A DNA stretch of 64,000 nucleotides from Pseudomonas akapageensis (lineage in GTDB: Bacteria > Pseudomonadota > Gammaproteobacteria > Pseudomonadales > Pseudomonadaceae): positions 310,001 to 374,000 of the forward strand of contig NZ_VXCP01000002.1 in NCBI RefSeq assembly GCF_011355085.1, in the 5' to 3' direction. Of this stretch, positions 33,930-41,948 are shown one piece after another. Each line of letters opens with the position of its first letter. Within the stretch, counting starts at the first letter, position 1. Below the pieces are notes generated by a model. It saw only the letters and a program-made list of their open reading frames with translations, did no database searches and was not told where the DNA came from. The position numbers and the translations under genes were made by a program.

Positions 33930-33960
33930 AAGGTTATCCACAATTACTGTGGATAACCTT
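33930..33960. promoter_or_regulatory. perfect inverted pair of DnaA boxes
   Basis: Two perfect DnaA boxes face each other: TTATCCACA at 33934-33942 and TGTGGATAA at 33948-33956. With flanking bases (AAGG / CCTT) the arms reach 13 bp around a 5-base centre. No T-run follows, so it is not a terminator. It lies 25 bp upstream of the DUF1232 gene. The rest of the 290-bp gap (33741-33929) has no gene and contains A/T runs similar in placement to those at 3105-3145 upstream of rmuC. Confidence 0.65.
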
Positions 33961-33985
33961 CCTCGGTATCGACGCTGGAGGACAC

Positions 33986-34438
33986 ATGAAAGCACCCTGG
34001 AATTTCGCCCGGTTCCTGCCGCTAGCAGAACGCCTGCTCAGCCGCGGTCGGTTGCCGGCGCTGATATTCGCCGTGGCGCGCAAGGGGCTCGGCCAGGGAC
34101 ATCGCCTGGGCAAGCTCAAGGAGGATATCGGCTTGCTGCAGGCGTTGTGCCTGGCGTACTGGCGCGGTGAGTACCGTGCCATCAGCCTCAAGGCTGTGGT
34201 GACAGTGGTGGCGGGGTTGCTGTACTTTGTCAGTCCGCTGGATGCGATTCCTGACTGGTTGCTGGGCGTCGGCATGCTCGATGATATCGCCGTACTGGCC
34301 TGGGTGATGAAGGCCATCAGCGATGAACTCGATGCCTTTCGTGCCTGGCGGGCTCGCCAGAAGCCGGAAAAACTGCGCATTGTCGAGCGCCTGCCGGATA
34401 GCCCCGAGGCCCTGCAACTGGAACATCACAAAGGCTGA
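33986..34438 (+). CDS. YkvA-type DUF1232 protein
   Basis: A 150-aa protein with a C-terminal DUF1232 domain: YFVSPLDAIPDWLLGVGMLD followed by DIAVLAWVMKAI is the family signature (D-x-I-P-D). The segment forms a short hydrophobic hairpin that may associate with the membrane. Function is unknown. GGAGGACAC precedes ATG 33986. The DnaA-box palindrome immediately upstream suggests DnaA-linked expression, which is inference. Confidence 0.88.
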   Translation: MKAPWNFARFLPLAERLLSRGRLPALIFAVARKGLGQGHRLGKLKEDIGLLQALCLAYWRGEYRAISLKAVVTVVAGLLYFVSPLDAIPDWLLGVGMLDDIAVLAWVMKAISDELDAFRAWRARQKPEKLRIVERLPDSPEALQLEHHKG

Positions 34439-34569
34439 ACAATAAAAATATTGACGTCATTTAAACAGCTTTGCCGCAGAGACCCGCAGAAGTCCTTGTC
34501 GGCTGTTAATATTATTGGCATAAGGATTGTGCCGACCGATTACATATCGTAATCCTACAGGGGGTTGTA

Positions 34570-34914
34570 ATGGGTATTCAGGTCATCAGTCGTGATGGTC
34601 AACCAGAATATGCGGTTGTCCCATGGGCGCAGTACCAGGCTCTGCTAAGGGCGGCAGGGCAACCGGAACACAGTGTCAGCGAATCTTCTCCAACACCGTC
34701 AGCGATTCCAGCGGCCACCGAACTGCCTGGCCTTGAGTCGTTGCAGCCGCTGCGCGAGGCCAAGGGCCTGGCAATTGAAAGCCTGGCGCGCACAGTGGGC
34801 ATCAGTCCTTCCTATCTGGCCATGATTGAAAGTGGCGAGCGCGTACCGGATGCGGCAATCCGACGAAGCCTTGCCTGGGAGCTGGGGGTTCCTGGCTGGA
34901 GGGATGCATCGTGA
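34570..34914 (+). CDS. Xre-family helix-turn-helix protein, antitoxin-like
   Basis: A 114-aa protein. The N-terminus (MGIQVISRDGQPEYAVVPWA) resembles the N-terminal strand-helix unit of the protein at 19970-20305. A Ser/Pro linker follows, and then a Xre domain (LREAKGLAIESLARTVGISP, SYLAMIESGERVPD). Its stop overlaps the GTG of the next gene (GTGA), so it heads a three-gene operon with 34911-35279 and 35283-35747. No recognisable toxin is present. It may autoregulate the operon. Confidence 0.82.
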   Translation: MGIQVISRDGQPEYAVVPWAQYQALLRAAGQPEHSVSESSPTPSAIPAATELPGLESLQPLREAKGLAIESLARTVGISPSYLAMIESGERVPDAAIRRSLAWELGVPGWRDAS

Positions 34915-35279
34915 CCAGCGTACGTATCAGCCGCCAACAGTGGGTAGGGCTGCTGACGGAGCTTGATCATGCCCGCCGCCAACGTCACCTGCTAACGTAT
35001 CGGGCATTGCTCGAACGTTTGCAGTTCCCGACGCCCGCCATGCAGACACTCACGGCCGCGCTGGAGTACCTGGCGGTGCTCGATGCCCGTGCCGACCAGC
35101 CCTTGCGCAGTTCGCTGGTGATCAGCCAGGGCGCGAGTCGATTGCCGCGAACCGGTTTCTTTGAGTGCGTCGAGCGCCTGGGACGTTTTTCCGGCCCCTC
35201 CGACGGTGTCGCCGCGGCGTCCTGGCACGCCTCCGAAGTGGTTCGGGTGTTCGAGTACAGTTATCCCGAGGAGGCGTAA
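34911..35279 (+). CDS. conserved hypothetical protein, 122 aa
   Basis: I do not recognise a named family. The protein is soluble with a helical N-terminal half (RQQWVGLLTELDHARRQRHL, TYRALLERLQFPTPAMQTLT) and a C-terminal part (GFFECVERLGRFSGPSDGVA) that may be beta-rich. It is coupled to the Xre gene by a GTGA overlap and followed after three bases by the Sel1 gene. The position after an antitoxin-like gene would fit a toxin or partner, but the sequence does not resemble RelE, HigB or HipA. Confidence 0.7.
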   Translation: MTSVRISRQQWVGLLTELDHARRQRHLLTYRALLERLQFPTPAMQTLTAALEYLAVLDARADQPLRSSLVISQGASRLPRTGFFECVERLGRFSGPSDGVAAASWHASEVVRVFEYSYPEEA

Positions 35280-35282
35280 GCC

Positions 35283-35747
35283 TTGCAACGACTGCTGTGG
35301 CGCATGCGTGCCCGTTTCAGCTATTGGCTGGCGCGGCGCCTGTTTCATTGGCGGTGGTTCGTTCGCCAGCCGCGTGCCTGGCGCTGGCTCGAAGGCCAGT
35401 TTTCGCGCATGGCAAACCTGGGCGATATCGGCGCCCTGAGTTTCTACGGGCACATCCTGGCCTTTCGTGGCCAGGGCCTGGGGGCGCGGGAAGAGGGGGT
35501 GCGCCTGCTGCGCCTGGCGGCCCAGGGCGGCGATGGCAAGGCGGCTTATCAATTGGGTGTGATCAGCCTTGCCGGAACCCCGAGCGTGGCACCTGATGCC
35601 CAGGCGGCGCTGCAGTGGTGGACCCTGGCGCTGAAGGCCGGGCATCCGCTGGCCGCGCTCAAGTTGTCGCAGTTGTATCAGCAGGGCGGTCCGGGCCTGG
35701 CCCCGGACCCTGAACAGGCGCGACGCTATCAAGCGAACCCGCATTGA
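35283..35747 (+). CDS. Sel1-like repeat protein
   Basis: A 154-aa protein with a basic N-terminus rich in Arg/Trp (RFSYWLARRLFHWRWF). Two to three Sel1/TPR-like units follow: GVRLLRLAAQGGDGKAAYQL, AALQWWTLALKAGHPLAALK and KLSQLYQQGGPGLAPDPEQA. Sel1 repeats mediate protein binding. The start is TTG 35283, with GAGGAGG upstream inside the preceding gene's end. Its last 89 bp overlap the 3' end of the convergent EAL-CBS-GGDEF gene. Confidence 0.8.
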   Translation: MQRLLWRMRARFSYWLARRLFHWRWFVRQPRAWRWLEGQFSRMANLGDIGALSFYGHILAFRGQGLGAREEGVRLLRLAAQGGDGKAAYQLGVISLAGTPSVAPDAQAALQWWTLALKAGHPLAALKLSQLYQQGGPGLAPDPEQARRYQANPH

Positions 35748-37494
35748 GAGTGTCGATCAGGTGCAGGCTGTAGCCCGGGATGTGCTTGGCATGGTGCTTG
35801 GCCTGGGAGGCAAGTTCAGCCAACTGACTGGCGTCGAGCAGAGCGCAGGCCTCTGCGCGCAAGTGCACGACACCGATCGAGAGTGACAGCAGCGGAAATT
35901 CCTGGCGCTGTCCCTGGCGGTTCCAGGAAATGAAAACACCTTCATCCAGATGCTCGGCACGGTAGAAGCGCCGGCATTGCCCCTGGAAGTCTTCCAGCAG
36001 CTGTTGCAGGCGCTTGCGCCAGTCTTCAACGCCCAGCACCAGCAAAAAATCATCCCCGCCAATATGCCCGACAAAATCGCGGCTGGGGTCGACCCGTTCG
36101 TTCAGGCACTGGGCCAGGCACAACAGCACCTCGTCGCCACGGCTATAACCGTAGATATCGTTGAAGGGTTTGAAGCTGTCGATATCCACATAGCAAATCA
36201 CCGCCTCGCGACCTTGTTGCAACACGCGGGCCAGGCATTGCTGAATCGGCACGTTGCCCGGTAGCAGGGTCAGGGGGTTGGCATGCCGGGCCTGCTGGAT
36301 CTTCAGTTCGGTGATCAGCTTGAGCACGTCGATGACCCGGCCCATGCCCAGGTAACAGCCGTTGACGGTGATGATGAAATCTTCTTCGATCCGCTGCCGA
36401 GCGCGGCTGGTCAGCAATCGGCTGACCTGTTGCAGTGACTGGTTGAGCTCGACGGCGAGAAAATCCTCGCTCATCAGCCGGCTGATCGGCTTGCGTGCGA
36501 ACAGATCGGTGCCAAAGGGCTTGAGCAGCGCTTCAGAGAGCGAATGACGGTGGACGATGCCGACAGGGTGGTCCTGGGCGTCGAGCACCGCCAGCGAGTT
36601 CAGGTTGGCTTGGCGCCGAAAGGCTTCCAGTACCTCAGCCGTAGGCGTGTCGCTGGCCACCGCCGGTTGAGCGATCAGCAGGGAGCCCAGGGCGCTGCCC
36701 TCATCATTGAGGGGCGGCAAGCCGGCGTCCATGTGCCGTGGCAGCAGGGCCCCAATGCTGCGCGGCGGTTGTTCCTGGGGGCGGCAAAGCAGGTAGCCCT
36801 GGACCAGGTCCACGCCCATTTCGGTGAGCACCGAGAGCTCTTCGGCCAGCTCGATGCCTTCGGCAATCACCTGCGCCCGCGAGGCCTTGGCGATCTGCAG
36901 GATGGAGCCAACGAACTCGCGCTTGACCGCATCCTGATGGATGCCATCGATGAAGTGGCGGTCGATCTTCACATAATCCGGGCGCAGCTCCGACCACAGC
37001 CGCAGGCTCGAATAGCCGGCGCCGAGATCGTCCAGGGCGATGGAAAAGCCCATGGCGCGGTAGTGGTGCAGGGCGTTGTAGAGCAGCTGGAAGTCATCGG
37101 TCGGCGTCTGTTCGGTCAGCTCGATCACCACCTGGCTGGGTTCGATACCGTAGTGCTGCAGCAACTGCAGGGTGCGCCCCGGTTGGTGGGTGGGCTCGAG
37201 CAGGGATTCGGGCGAGACGTTGAGAAACAGCTTGCCCTCGAGCTTCTGCGCGCTGAAACGGCGGCAGGCGCTTTCCCGGCAGGCGATCTCCAGCTCGCTC
37301 AGACGGCCGGCCTGGCGGGCAATGGTAAACAGATTGACGGGCGAGTGCAGCGGACTGTTGGACGGGCCCCGGCTCAAGGCTTCATAGCCGAGGATACGCC
37401 GCTCGGACAGGCAGACGATGGGTTGGAACAAGCTGTGCAAGCCGCTTTGCGCCAGAATGGCGGTCAATGCGCTGAGCTGTTCGGTGACGGTCAT
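35659..37494 (-). CDS. EAL-CBS-GGDEF cyclic-di-GMP protein
   Basis: A 611-aa cytoplasmic protein. Residues about 15-250 are an EAL domain with FQPIV, E38 in YEALSR, ELTE, DDLGAGYSSL, KIDRHF and AEGIE, so phosphodiesterase residues look intact. A CBS pair spans about 265-400. The GGDEF domain at about 410-570 has GGDDF in place of GG(D/E)EF, conservative enough for possible cyclase activity. It corresponds to the P. aeruginosa gene I recall next to prc (PA3258). No membrane or signal segment exists. The C-terminal tail (about 30 residues) is encoded in overlap with the Sel1 gene on the other strand. Confidence 0.92.
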   Translation of the reverse strand: MTVTEQLSALTAILAQSGLHSLFQPIVCLSERRILGYEALSRGPSNSPLHSPVNLFTIARQAGRLSELEIACRESACRRFSAQKLEGKLFLNVSPESLLEPTHQPGRTLQLLQHYGIEPSQVVIELTEQTPTDDFQLLYNALHHYRAMGFSIALDDLGAGYSSLRLWSELRPDYVKIDRHFIDGIHQDAVKREFVGSILQIAKASRAQVIAEGIELAEELSVLTEMGVDLVQGYLLCRPQEQPPRSIGALLPRHMDAGLPPLNDEGSALGSLLIAQPAVASDTPTAEVLEAFRRQANLNSLAVLDAQDHPVGIVHRHSLSEALLKPFGTDLFARKPISRLMSEDFLAVELNQSLQQVSRLLTSRARQRIEEDFIITVNGCYLGMGRVIDVLKLITELKIQQARHANPLTLLPGNVPIQQCLARVLQQGREAVICYVDIDSFKPFNDIYGYSRGDEVLLCLAQCLNERVDPSRDFVGHIGGDDFLLVLGVEDWRKRLQQLLEDFQGQCRRFYRAEHLDEGVFISWNRQGQRQEFPLLSLSIGVVHLRAEACALLDASQLAELASQAKHHAKHIPGYSLHLIDTLNAGSLDSVAPVQGPGPGPDRPADTTATT

Positions 37495-37510
37495 GACGAG
37501 GGCTACCTGA

Positions 37511-37545
37511 AAAAAAGGGGCTGAGCACCCATGGCGCTCAGCCCC
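37511..37545 (-). terminator. terminator of the Rhs gene
   Basis: Stem GGGGCTGAGC / GCTCAGCCCC (37517-37526 and 37536-37545) with seven T after it on the minus strand. It is nearly identical to the hairpin at 38687-38717 on the other side of the Rhs gene. Confidence 0.9.
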
Positions 37546-37596
37546 CTATTTCACGACAGATTGATGACTGTTTGATGACGCTGCGGTTTGTTAGTG

Positions 37597-38580
37597 TCAC
37601 TTGGGGGCACGCACGTTTGTCATTGTTTCATGGAGTGGGGGAGCCGTGGGCTTGCTTGTGTCGCGAGGTGGAATCCACCGCATTTGTACGTCGAAGCCAG
37701 TTTCAATTGGAGTGATATCGAATATGTAGTTTGTGTTGCGAAAGTTTGTATTTATTGTTTCTCGCTGCAAATCATTGATCGCTTGGTTTGGGCTAATTTT
37801 CGTGAAGTTAAGTTTAATGCCATTAAATGTAAAATCTGAAGAATAAAGTTTGTCATCTTTTCGAAATACCGCGAAACCATTCTCGGTAGCTCTGACTCCA
37901 GCGCGAGGATTGAGCGTTGGAGGTTCCTGCTCAATTCCGCTTTTGTCCCAGAATAATAGATTGTCTTGCGTTTTTTGATTGAAGCGAGCTTTGATTTTCT
38001 CTCTATTAAGTTTTCCGGATTTAAATAAACTTTGTAGGGGTTTTGACCAGGAAAAATGTCCTGTTGGGTCCATGTTGCCCACAGGATTTCCCCCGCAATA
38101 CCCATAGCAATTAATCCCGCCCTTACCAAACGGACTCCAACTGTCCGGACTATTGAAGCGCATCAACACTGTATTAAAAACCCGATAACCATTACCCAGC
38201 AAATAATGTCCAAGCACGGGATCTCGTTTCTCGCCATTGAAACCCAACAAGGACAAAGGTCCCTCATTGGCAAGAAAGCCGTAAGGTGTATAAGGGAACG
38301 AGCGCCGGGTGCCAGCGCTGTTCAGGGACAATACCGAGCCTTGCAGGTCCGTCTGCGGCAACTCCACTTCTCGGTCGCTGCCTTGAAGTTGTTGCAGCGC
38401 CAGCAGTTGCTGGGCGGCCCGCATGACGGTACTGCTTTCCTGGGCGCTGACCTCACTGATGAGTTGGCCTGCTTGATAAAACTGGCGTTTCGTCCCTGCG
38501 CCATTCACTTCCCGGCCGCTGAGGCGGTCGAGTGGGTCATAGGCATAGCGACATAAAAGAGTGCGCGATGAGCTATCCAT
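37597..38580 (-). CDS. orphan RHS-core protein with variable C-terminal tip
   Basis: A 327-aa protein consisting of the end of an RHS/YD-repeat polypeptide. CRYAYDPLDRLSGREVNGAG is a YD-type repeat, and FNTVLMRFNSPDSWSPFG with GGNPVGNMDPTGHFSW is the RHS core that marks the junction to a toxin tip. The remaining about 140 residues are unique and encoded by clearly AT-richer DNA (about 37690-38030), as in polymorphic toxins. There is no signal peptide and no large Rhs shell. ATG 38580 has AGGAG seven bases upstream. No immunity gene is visible downstream before the terminator. The tip's activity is not recognisable. Confidence 0.87.
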   Translation of the reverse strand: MDSSSRTLLCRYAYDPLDRLSGREVNGAGTKRQFYQAGQLISEVSAQESSTVMRAAQQLLALQQLQGSDREVELPQTDLQGSVLSLNSAGTRRSFPYTPYGFLANEGPLSLLGFNGEKRDPVLGHYLLGNGYRVFNTVLMRFNSPDSWSPFGKGGINCYGYCGGNPVGNMDPTGHFSWSKPLQSLFKSGKLNREKIKARFNQKTQDNLLFWDKSGIEQEPPTLNPRAGVRATENGFAVFRKDDKLYSSDFTFNGIKLNFTKISPNQAINDLQRETINTNFRNTNYIFDITPIETGFDVQMRWIPPRDTSKPTAPPLHETMTNVRAPK

Positions 38581-38682
38581 GCTGGGCTCCTGTGAATAAG
38601 TAGGCACAGCCTTGCTCATCTCCACAGCACTGAACAGCTAGCAGAATTGATAGGTACGGCAGACGTTAAAAAACGCTGTAAT

Positions 38683-38717
38683 GAAAAAGGGCTGAGCACC
38701 TTCGGCGCTCAGCCCTT
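38683..38717 (-). terminator. terminator of prc (bidirectional)
   Basis: Stem AAGGGCTGAGC / GCTCAGCCCTT (38687-38697 and 38707-38717). T-rich flanks occur on both sides, so it can stop prc and also plus-strand transcription. Confidence 0.88.
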
Positions 38718-38750
38718 GTTTTACATCCGCATGATGGCAGCCATCATTGC

Positions 38751-40832
38751 TCAGTGTTTCGCCACCGCCGAATTCAAGCTCAGGTAGTCGAGCAGAATGC
38801 GCCCTGTTTCGCTGAGGTAGGCATCGTCTTCCGGCTTGGTGTTGTCCGGCTCGTCGGGCAGCGCGTCCTCGTCCTCTTTTTTCAGTTCCTTGAGCGGCTC
38901 TTCGCCCTTGGCCTTGCGGCGGGTGTTCTCCAGGGCCAGTTGCCGGGTTTCGATGTCGGTGTGCTGGGCACGACGTTCGGCTTCGTTGAGGCTGACGGTC
39001 TTCTCGCTCATCAGTTCATCGGTGAGTTTCAGGCGATCGCGGATATAGACGAACTCCGCATCCTTGGCCGAGCGTGCGTCATGGCGAGCCTTGAGCTGTG
39101 CCAGGAACGGCTTGAACGGGTCCACGGCCGGCTTGATGGCCGGGCGGATGGTGTCCCATGGCATGGCTTCAGGCAGGGCGCTCTCGCCGATTTCCTTGGT
39201 GTCGATGATCGACGGGTAGTCGATATCCGGCAGCACGCCCTGATGCTGGGTGCTCTGCCCGGAAACCCGGTAGAACTTGGCCAGGGTCAGCTTCAGTTCG
39301 CCGTGGTTGAGCGGCTGGATGGTCTGCACGGTGCCTTTGCCGAAGGTCTGGCCACCGATGATCAGCGCCCGGTGGTAATCCTGCATGGCGCCGGCGAAGA
39401 TCTCCGAGGCCGATGCCGACAGACGGTTGACCAGCAGTGCCATCGGGCCTTTGTAGAAGGCGCCGGGGTTTTCGTCTTCAAGCACGTCGACCCGGCCATC
39501 GCTGTTGCGCACCAGGACCGTCGGGCCCTTGTCGATGAACAGGCTGGTCAGCTCGGTGGCTTCCTGCAGGGAGCCGCCGCCGTTGTTGCGCAGGTCGATG
39601 ACCACGCCGTCGACTTTCTCTTTCTGCAGTTCGGTGAGCAGTTTCTTCACGTCGCGCGTGGTGCTCTTGTACTCCGGATCACCGGCACGGAACGCCTTGA
39701 AGTCCAGGTAGAACGCCGGGATCTCGATGATGCCCAGCTTGTAGTCGCGGCCATCCTGCTTGAGCTTGAGCACGGATTTCTTCGCGGCCTGTTCTTCGAG
39801 CTTCACCGCTTCGCGGGTGATCGGCACGATCTTGCTGGTCTGGTCGTTCGGCGCATTGCTGGCCGGAATGACTTCCAGGCGCACTACAGAGCCTTTCGGA
39901 CCACGGATCAGCTTGACCACCTCGTCCAGGCGCCAGCCGATCACGTCGACCATTTCCTTGTCGCCCTGGGCGACACCGATGATCTTGTCGGCCGGTGCCA
40001 CCTGCTTGGTCTTGGCCGCAGGGCCTGCGGGCACCAGGCGCACGATCTTGACCTGGTCGTTGTCGCTTTGCAGGACGGCGCCGATACCTTCGAGCGACAG
40101 GCTCATGTTGATATCGAAGTTTTCCGCGCTGTCAGGCGACAGGTAGTTGGTGTGCGGGTCGTAGGACTGGGCGAAGGTGTTGATGTACGCCTGGAAGATA
40201 TCTTCTGAGCGGGTCTGGTCCAGACGCGTCAGTTGATTCTTGTAGCGTTTGGTCAACAGTTCCTGGATGGCCTTGGGTTCCTTGCCGGCGATTTTCAGGC
40301 GCAGGACCTCATCCTTGACGCGTTTGCGCCACAGGTCGTCCAGTTCAGCCTGGTTTTTCAGCCAAGGGGCGTCCTTGCGCTCGACGAGCAAGGTTTCCTT
40401 GGCGGTGAAGTCGAAGTTGTCGACGCCCTTGTTCAGCTCGGCCAGGGCGAAGTCCAGGCGGGCCTTGACCCGGTCCAGATAGCGCTTGTACATGGTGAAA
40501 CCGGGGTCCAGGTCGCCGCTCTTGAGGAAGTCATCGAACTGAGTCTTCCACTTGTCGAATTCGGCGATGTCGCTGGCCATGAAATAGCTGCGCGAGGGGT
40601 CGAGCAGCTTGAGGTAACTGTCGTAGATGATCGCCGAGCGTGCATCATTGAGCGGCGGCTTGCTGTAGTGGTGGCGCTTGAGCAGCTCGACCACGTTCAG
40701 GCTGGCGACGACTTCGTCACGGTCCGGCTGGAGTTTGTCCCAGCTATTGGCGGCGAATACATTGCCCGACAGCGGAATGCTGCCCAGGCCAATGAACAGG
40801 GCCAGAGCGGTGCTTGGAAAGAAATGCTTCAT
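38751..40832 (-). CDS. prc: periplasmic tail-specific protease Prc
   Basis: A 693-aa C-terminal processing peptidase (Prc/AlgO). A signal peptide (MKHFFPSTALALFIGLGSIP) is cleaved near VFA-ANSW. A PDZ domain spans about 240-330 (LEGIGAVLQSDNDQVKIVRL). The S41 protease domain has the catalytic Ser in RLSASASEIFAGAMQDY and Lys in GQTFGKGTVQTIQPL. A charged C-terminal extension (RKAKGEEPLKELKKEDEDAL) follows. In Pseudomonas, Prc degrades truncated MucA and so affects alginate, and it matures cell-wall proteins. ATG 40832 is chosen for the signal peptide; 40865 is the alternative. Confidence 0.95.
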   Translation of the reverse strand: MKHFFPSTALALFIGLGSIPLSGNVFAANSWDKLQPDRDEVVASLNVVELLKRHHYSKPPLNDARSAIIYDSYLKLLDPSRSYFMASDIAEFDKWKTQFDDFLKSGDLDPGFTMYKRYLDRVKARLDFALAELNKGVDNFDFTAKETLLVERKDAPWLKNQAELDDLWRKRVKDEVLRLKIAGKEPKAIQELLTKRYKNQLTRLDQTRSEDIFQAYINTFAQSYDPHTNYLSPDSAENFDINMSLSLEGIGAVLQSDNDQVKIVRLVPAGPAAKTKQVAPADKIIGVAQGDKEMVDVIGWRLDEVVKLIRGPKGSVVRLEVIPASNAPNDQTSKIVPITREAVKLEEQAAKKSVLKLKQDGRDYKLGIIEIPAFYLDFKAFRAGDPEYKSTTRDVKKLLTELQKEKVDGVVIDLRNNGGGSLQEATELTSLFIDKGPTVLVRNSDGRVDVLEDENPGAFYKGPMALLVNRLSASASEIFAGAMQDYHRALIIGGQTFGKGTVQTIQPLNHGELKLTLAKFYRVSGQSTQHQGVLPDIDYPSIIDTKEIGESALPEAMPWDTIRPAIKPAVDPFKPFLAQLKARHDARSAKDAEFVYIRDRLKLTDELMSEKTVSLNEAERRAQHTDIETRQLALENTRRKAKGEEPLKELKKEDEDALPDEPDNTKPEDDAYLSETGRILLDYLSLNSAVAKH

Positions 40833-40916
40833 GCTGATTCGACGTGGGGGCAATTGATCACGCATATTAGGCCGTCTTTGAATTCGCCGGTTCCAGGGGA
40901 ACCGGTCGCATAATGC

Positions 40917-40944
40917 AAAAAGCCCGGGGCTACAGCACCGGGCT
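40917..40944 (-). terminator. terminator-like hairpin between prc and the oxidoreductase gene
   Basis: AGCCCGG / CCGGGCT stem (40921-40927 and 40938-40944) followed on the minus strand by TTTTT. A second hairpin (CCGGTTCC-AGG-GGAACCGG, about 40887-40905) lies between it and the prc start. Since no minus-strand gene precedes it, it could act as an attenuator of prc if the prc promoter lies upstream of 40944. Confidence 0.5.
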
Positions 40945-40971
40945 CAGTCATGACTCAACTATGGAGGCACT

Positions 40972-41934
40972 GTGAAAGCATTGCAAGGCGTTGACGGACA
41001 TGTGGAGTGGGTTGAGGCACCAAGCCCGACCTGTGACGTGGGGCAAGTACGCATTCGGGTCGCCGCTGCGGGGCTCAACCGCGCTGATTTGCTGCAACGC
41101 GCCGGTCTTTATCCGCCGCCACCGGGCGCCAGTGAATTTCTCGGGCTCGAATGCGCCGGCGTGATCAGCGAAGTCGGCCCGGGCTCGTCCTGGCAGGTGG
41201 GTGATCGGGTTTGTGCACTGCTGGCCGGCGGTGGCATGGCCGAGGAAGTGGTGGTCGACGGGCGTCATGTCCTGCCGGTACCCGAGGGCTTGAGCCTGGT
41301 CGAGGCAGCAGCCTTGCCGGAGGTCTACAGCACGGCCTGGCTGAACCTGTTCCAGCTGGCGGCACTCAAGCCCGGGGAAAAGGTCTTGCTGCATGCTGGC
41401 GCCAGCGGCGTGGGTTCTGCGGCTATCCAGCTGTGCAAGGCGTTCGGTAACCCCTGCTGGGTCAGCGTGGGCTCGGCAGACCGGCTGGCTTATTGTCAGG
41501 AGCTGGGCGCGGTCGGCGGCGTGGTACGCACCGAGGGCCTGGAGGCGCTGAATGATTTTGCTCCCTTCGATGTGATTCTCGACCCGGTCGGGGCCAATTA
41601 TGCGCCACTCAATCTCAAGCTGCTGGCCCGCGATGGCCGCTGGGTGATCATCGGCCTGATGGGCGGGCGCGAAGCGCAGCTGGACCTGGCCCAGGTATTG
41701 GCCAAGCGGGTACAGGTGCTGGGGTCGACCTTGCGTAATCGCGATGACCAGTTCAAGGCCGATCTGCTCAGCGATCTGGGCCAGCAGGTGTGGCCGCTGT
41801 TTGTCGAAGGGCGGTTGAAGCCGCAGCTGGCCAGGACCTATGCGGTGAGGGATGCCGAGGCGGCGTTTGCGGAGCTGGCGGGGAATCAGGTGTCCGGGAA
41901 GTTGGTGTTGGTGGTGGACGAGAGTCTGGTTTAG
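40972..41934 (+). CDS. NAD(P)H quinone oxidoreductase, zinc-independent MDR (PIG3-like)
   Basis: A 320-aa cytosolic oxidoreductase of the quinone-oxidoreductase branch of the MDR superfamily. It has GLNRADLLQRAGLYPPPPGA (the PIG3/Qor-type N-terminal motif) and a Rossmann segment KVLLHAGASGVGSAAIQLCK. Zinc ligands are absent. It would reduce quinones with NADPH. GTG 40972 follows GGAGGCACT. It is divergent from prc. Confidence 0.92.
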   Translation: MKALQGVDGHVEWVEAPSPTCDVGQVRIRVAAAGLNRADLLQRAGLYPPPPGASEFLGLECAGVISEVGPGSSWQVGDRVCALLAGGGMAEEVVVDGRHVLPVPEGLSLVEAAALPEVYSTAWLNLFQLAALKPGEKVLLHAGASGVGSAAIQLCKAFGNPCWVSVGSADRLAYCQELGAVGGVVRTEGLEALNDFAPFDVILDPVGANYAPLNLKLLARDGRWVIIGLMGGREAQLDLAQVLAKRVQVLGSTLRNRDDQFKADLLSDLGQQVWPLFVEGRLKPQLARTYAVRDAEAAFAELAGNQVSGKLVLVVDESLV

Positions 41935-41948
41935 GGCTTTCGGGCCTC

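Noticed and set aside
37588..37839. 83-aa plus-strand frame as immunity gene for the Rhs tip
   Set aside because: It is antisense to the AT-rich tip itself, lacks a ribosome site, and immunity genes normally lie downstream on the same strand.
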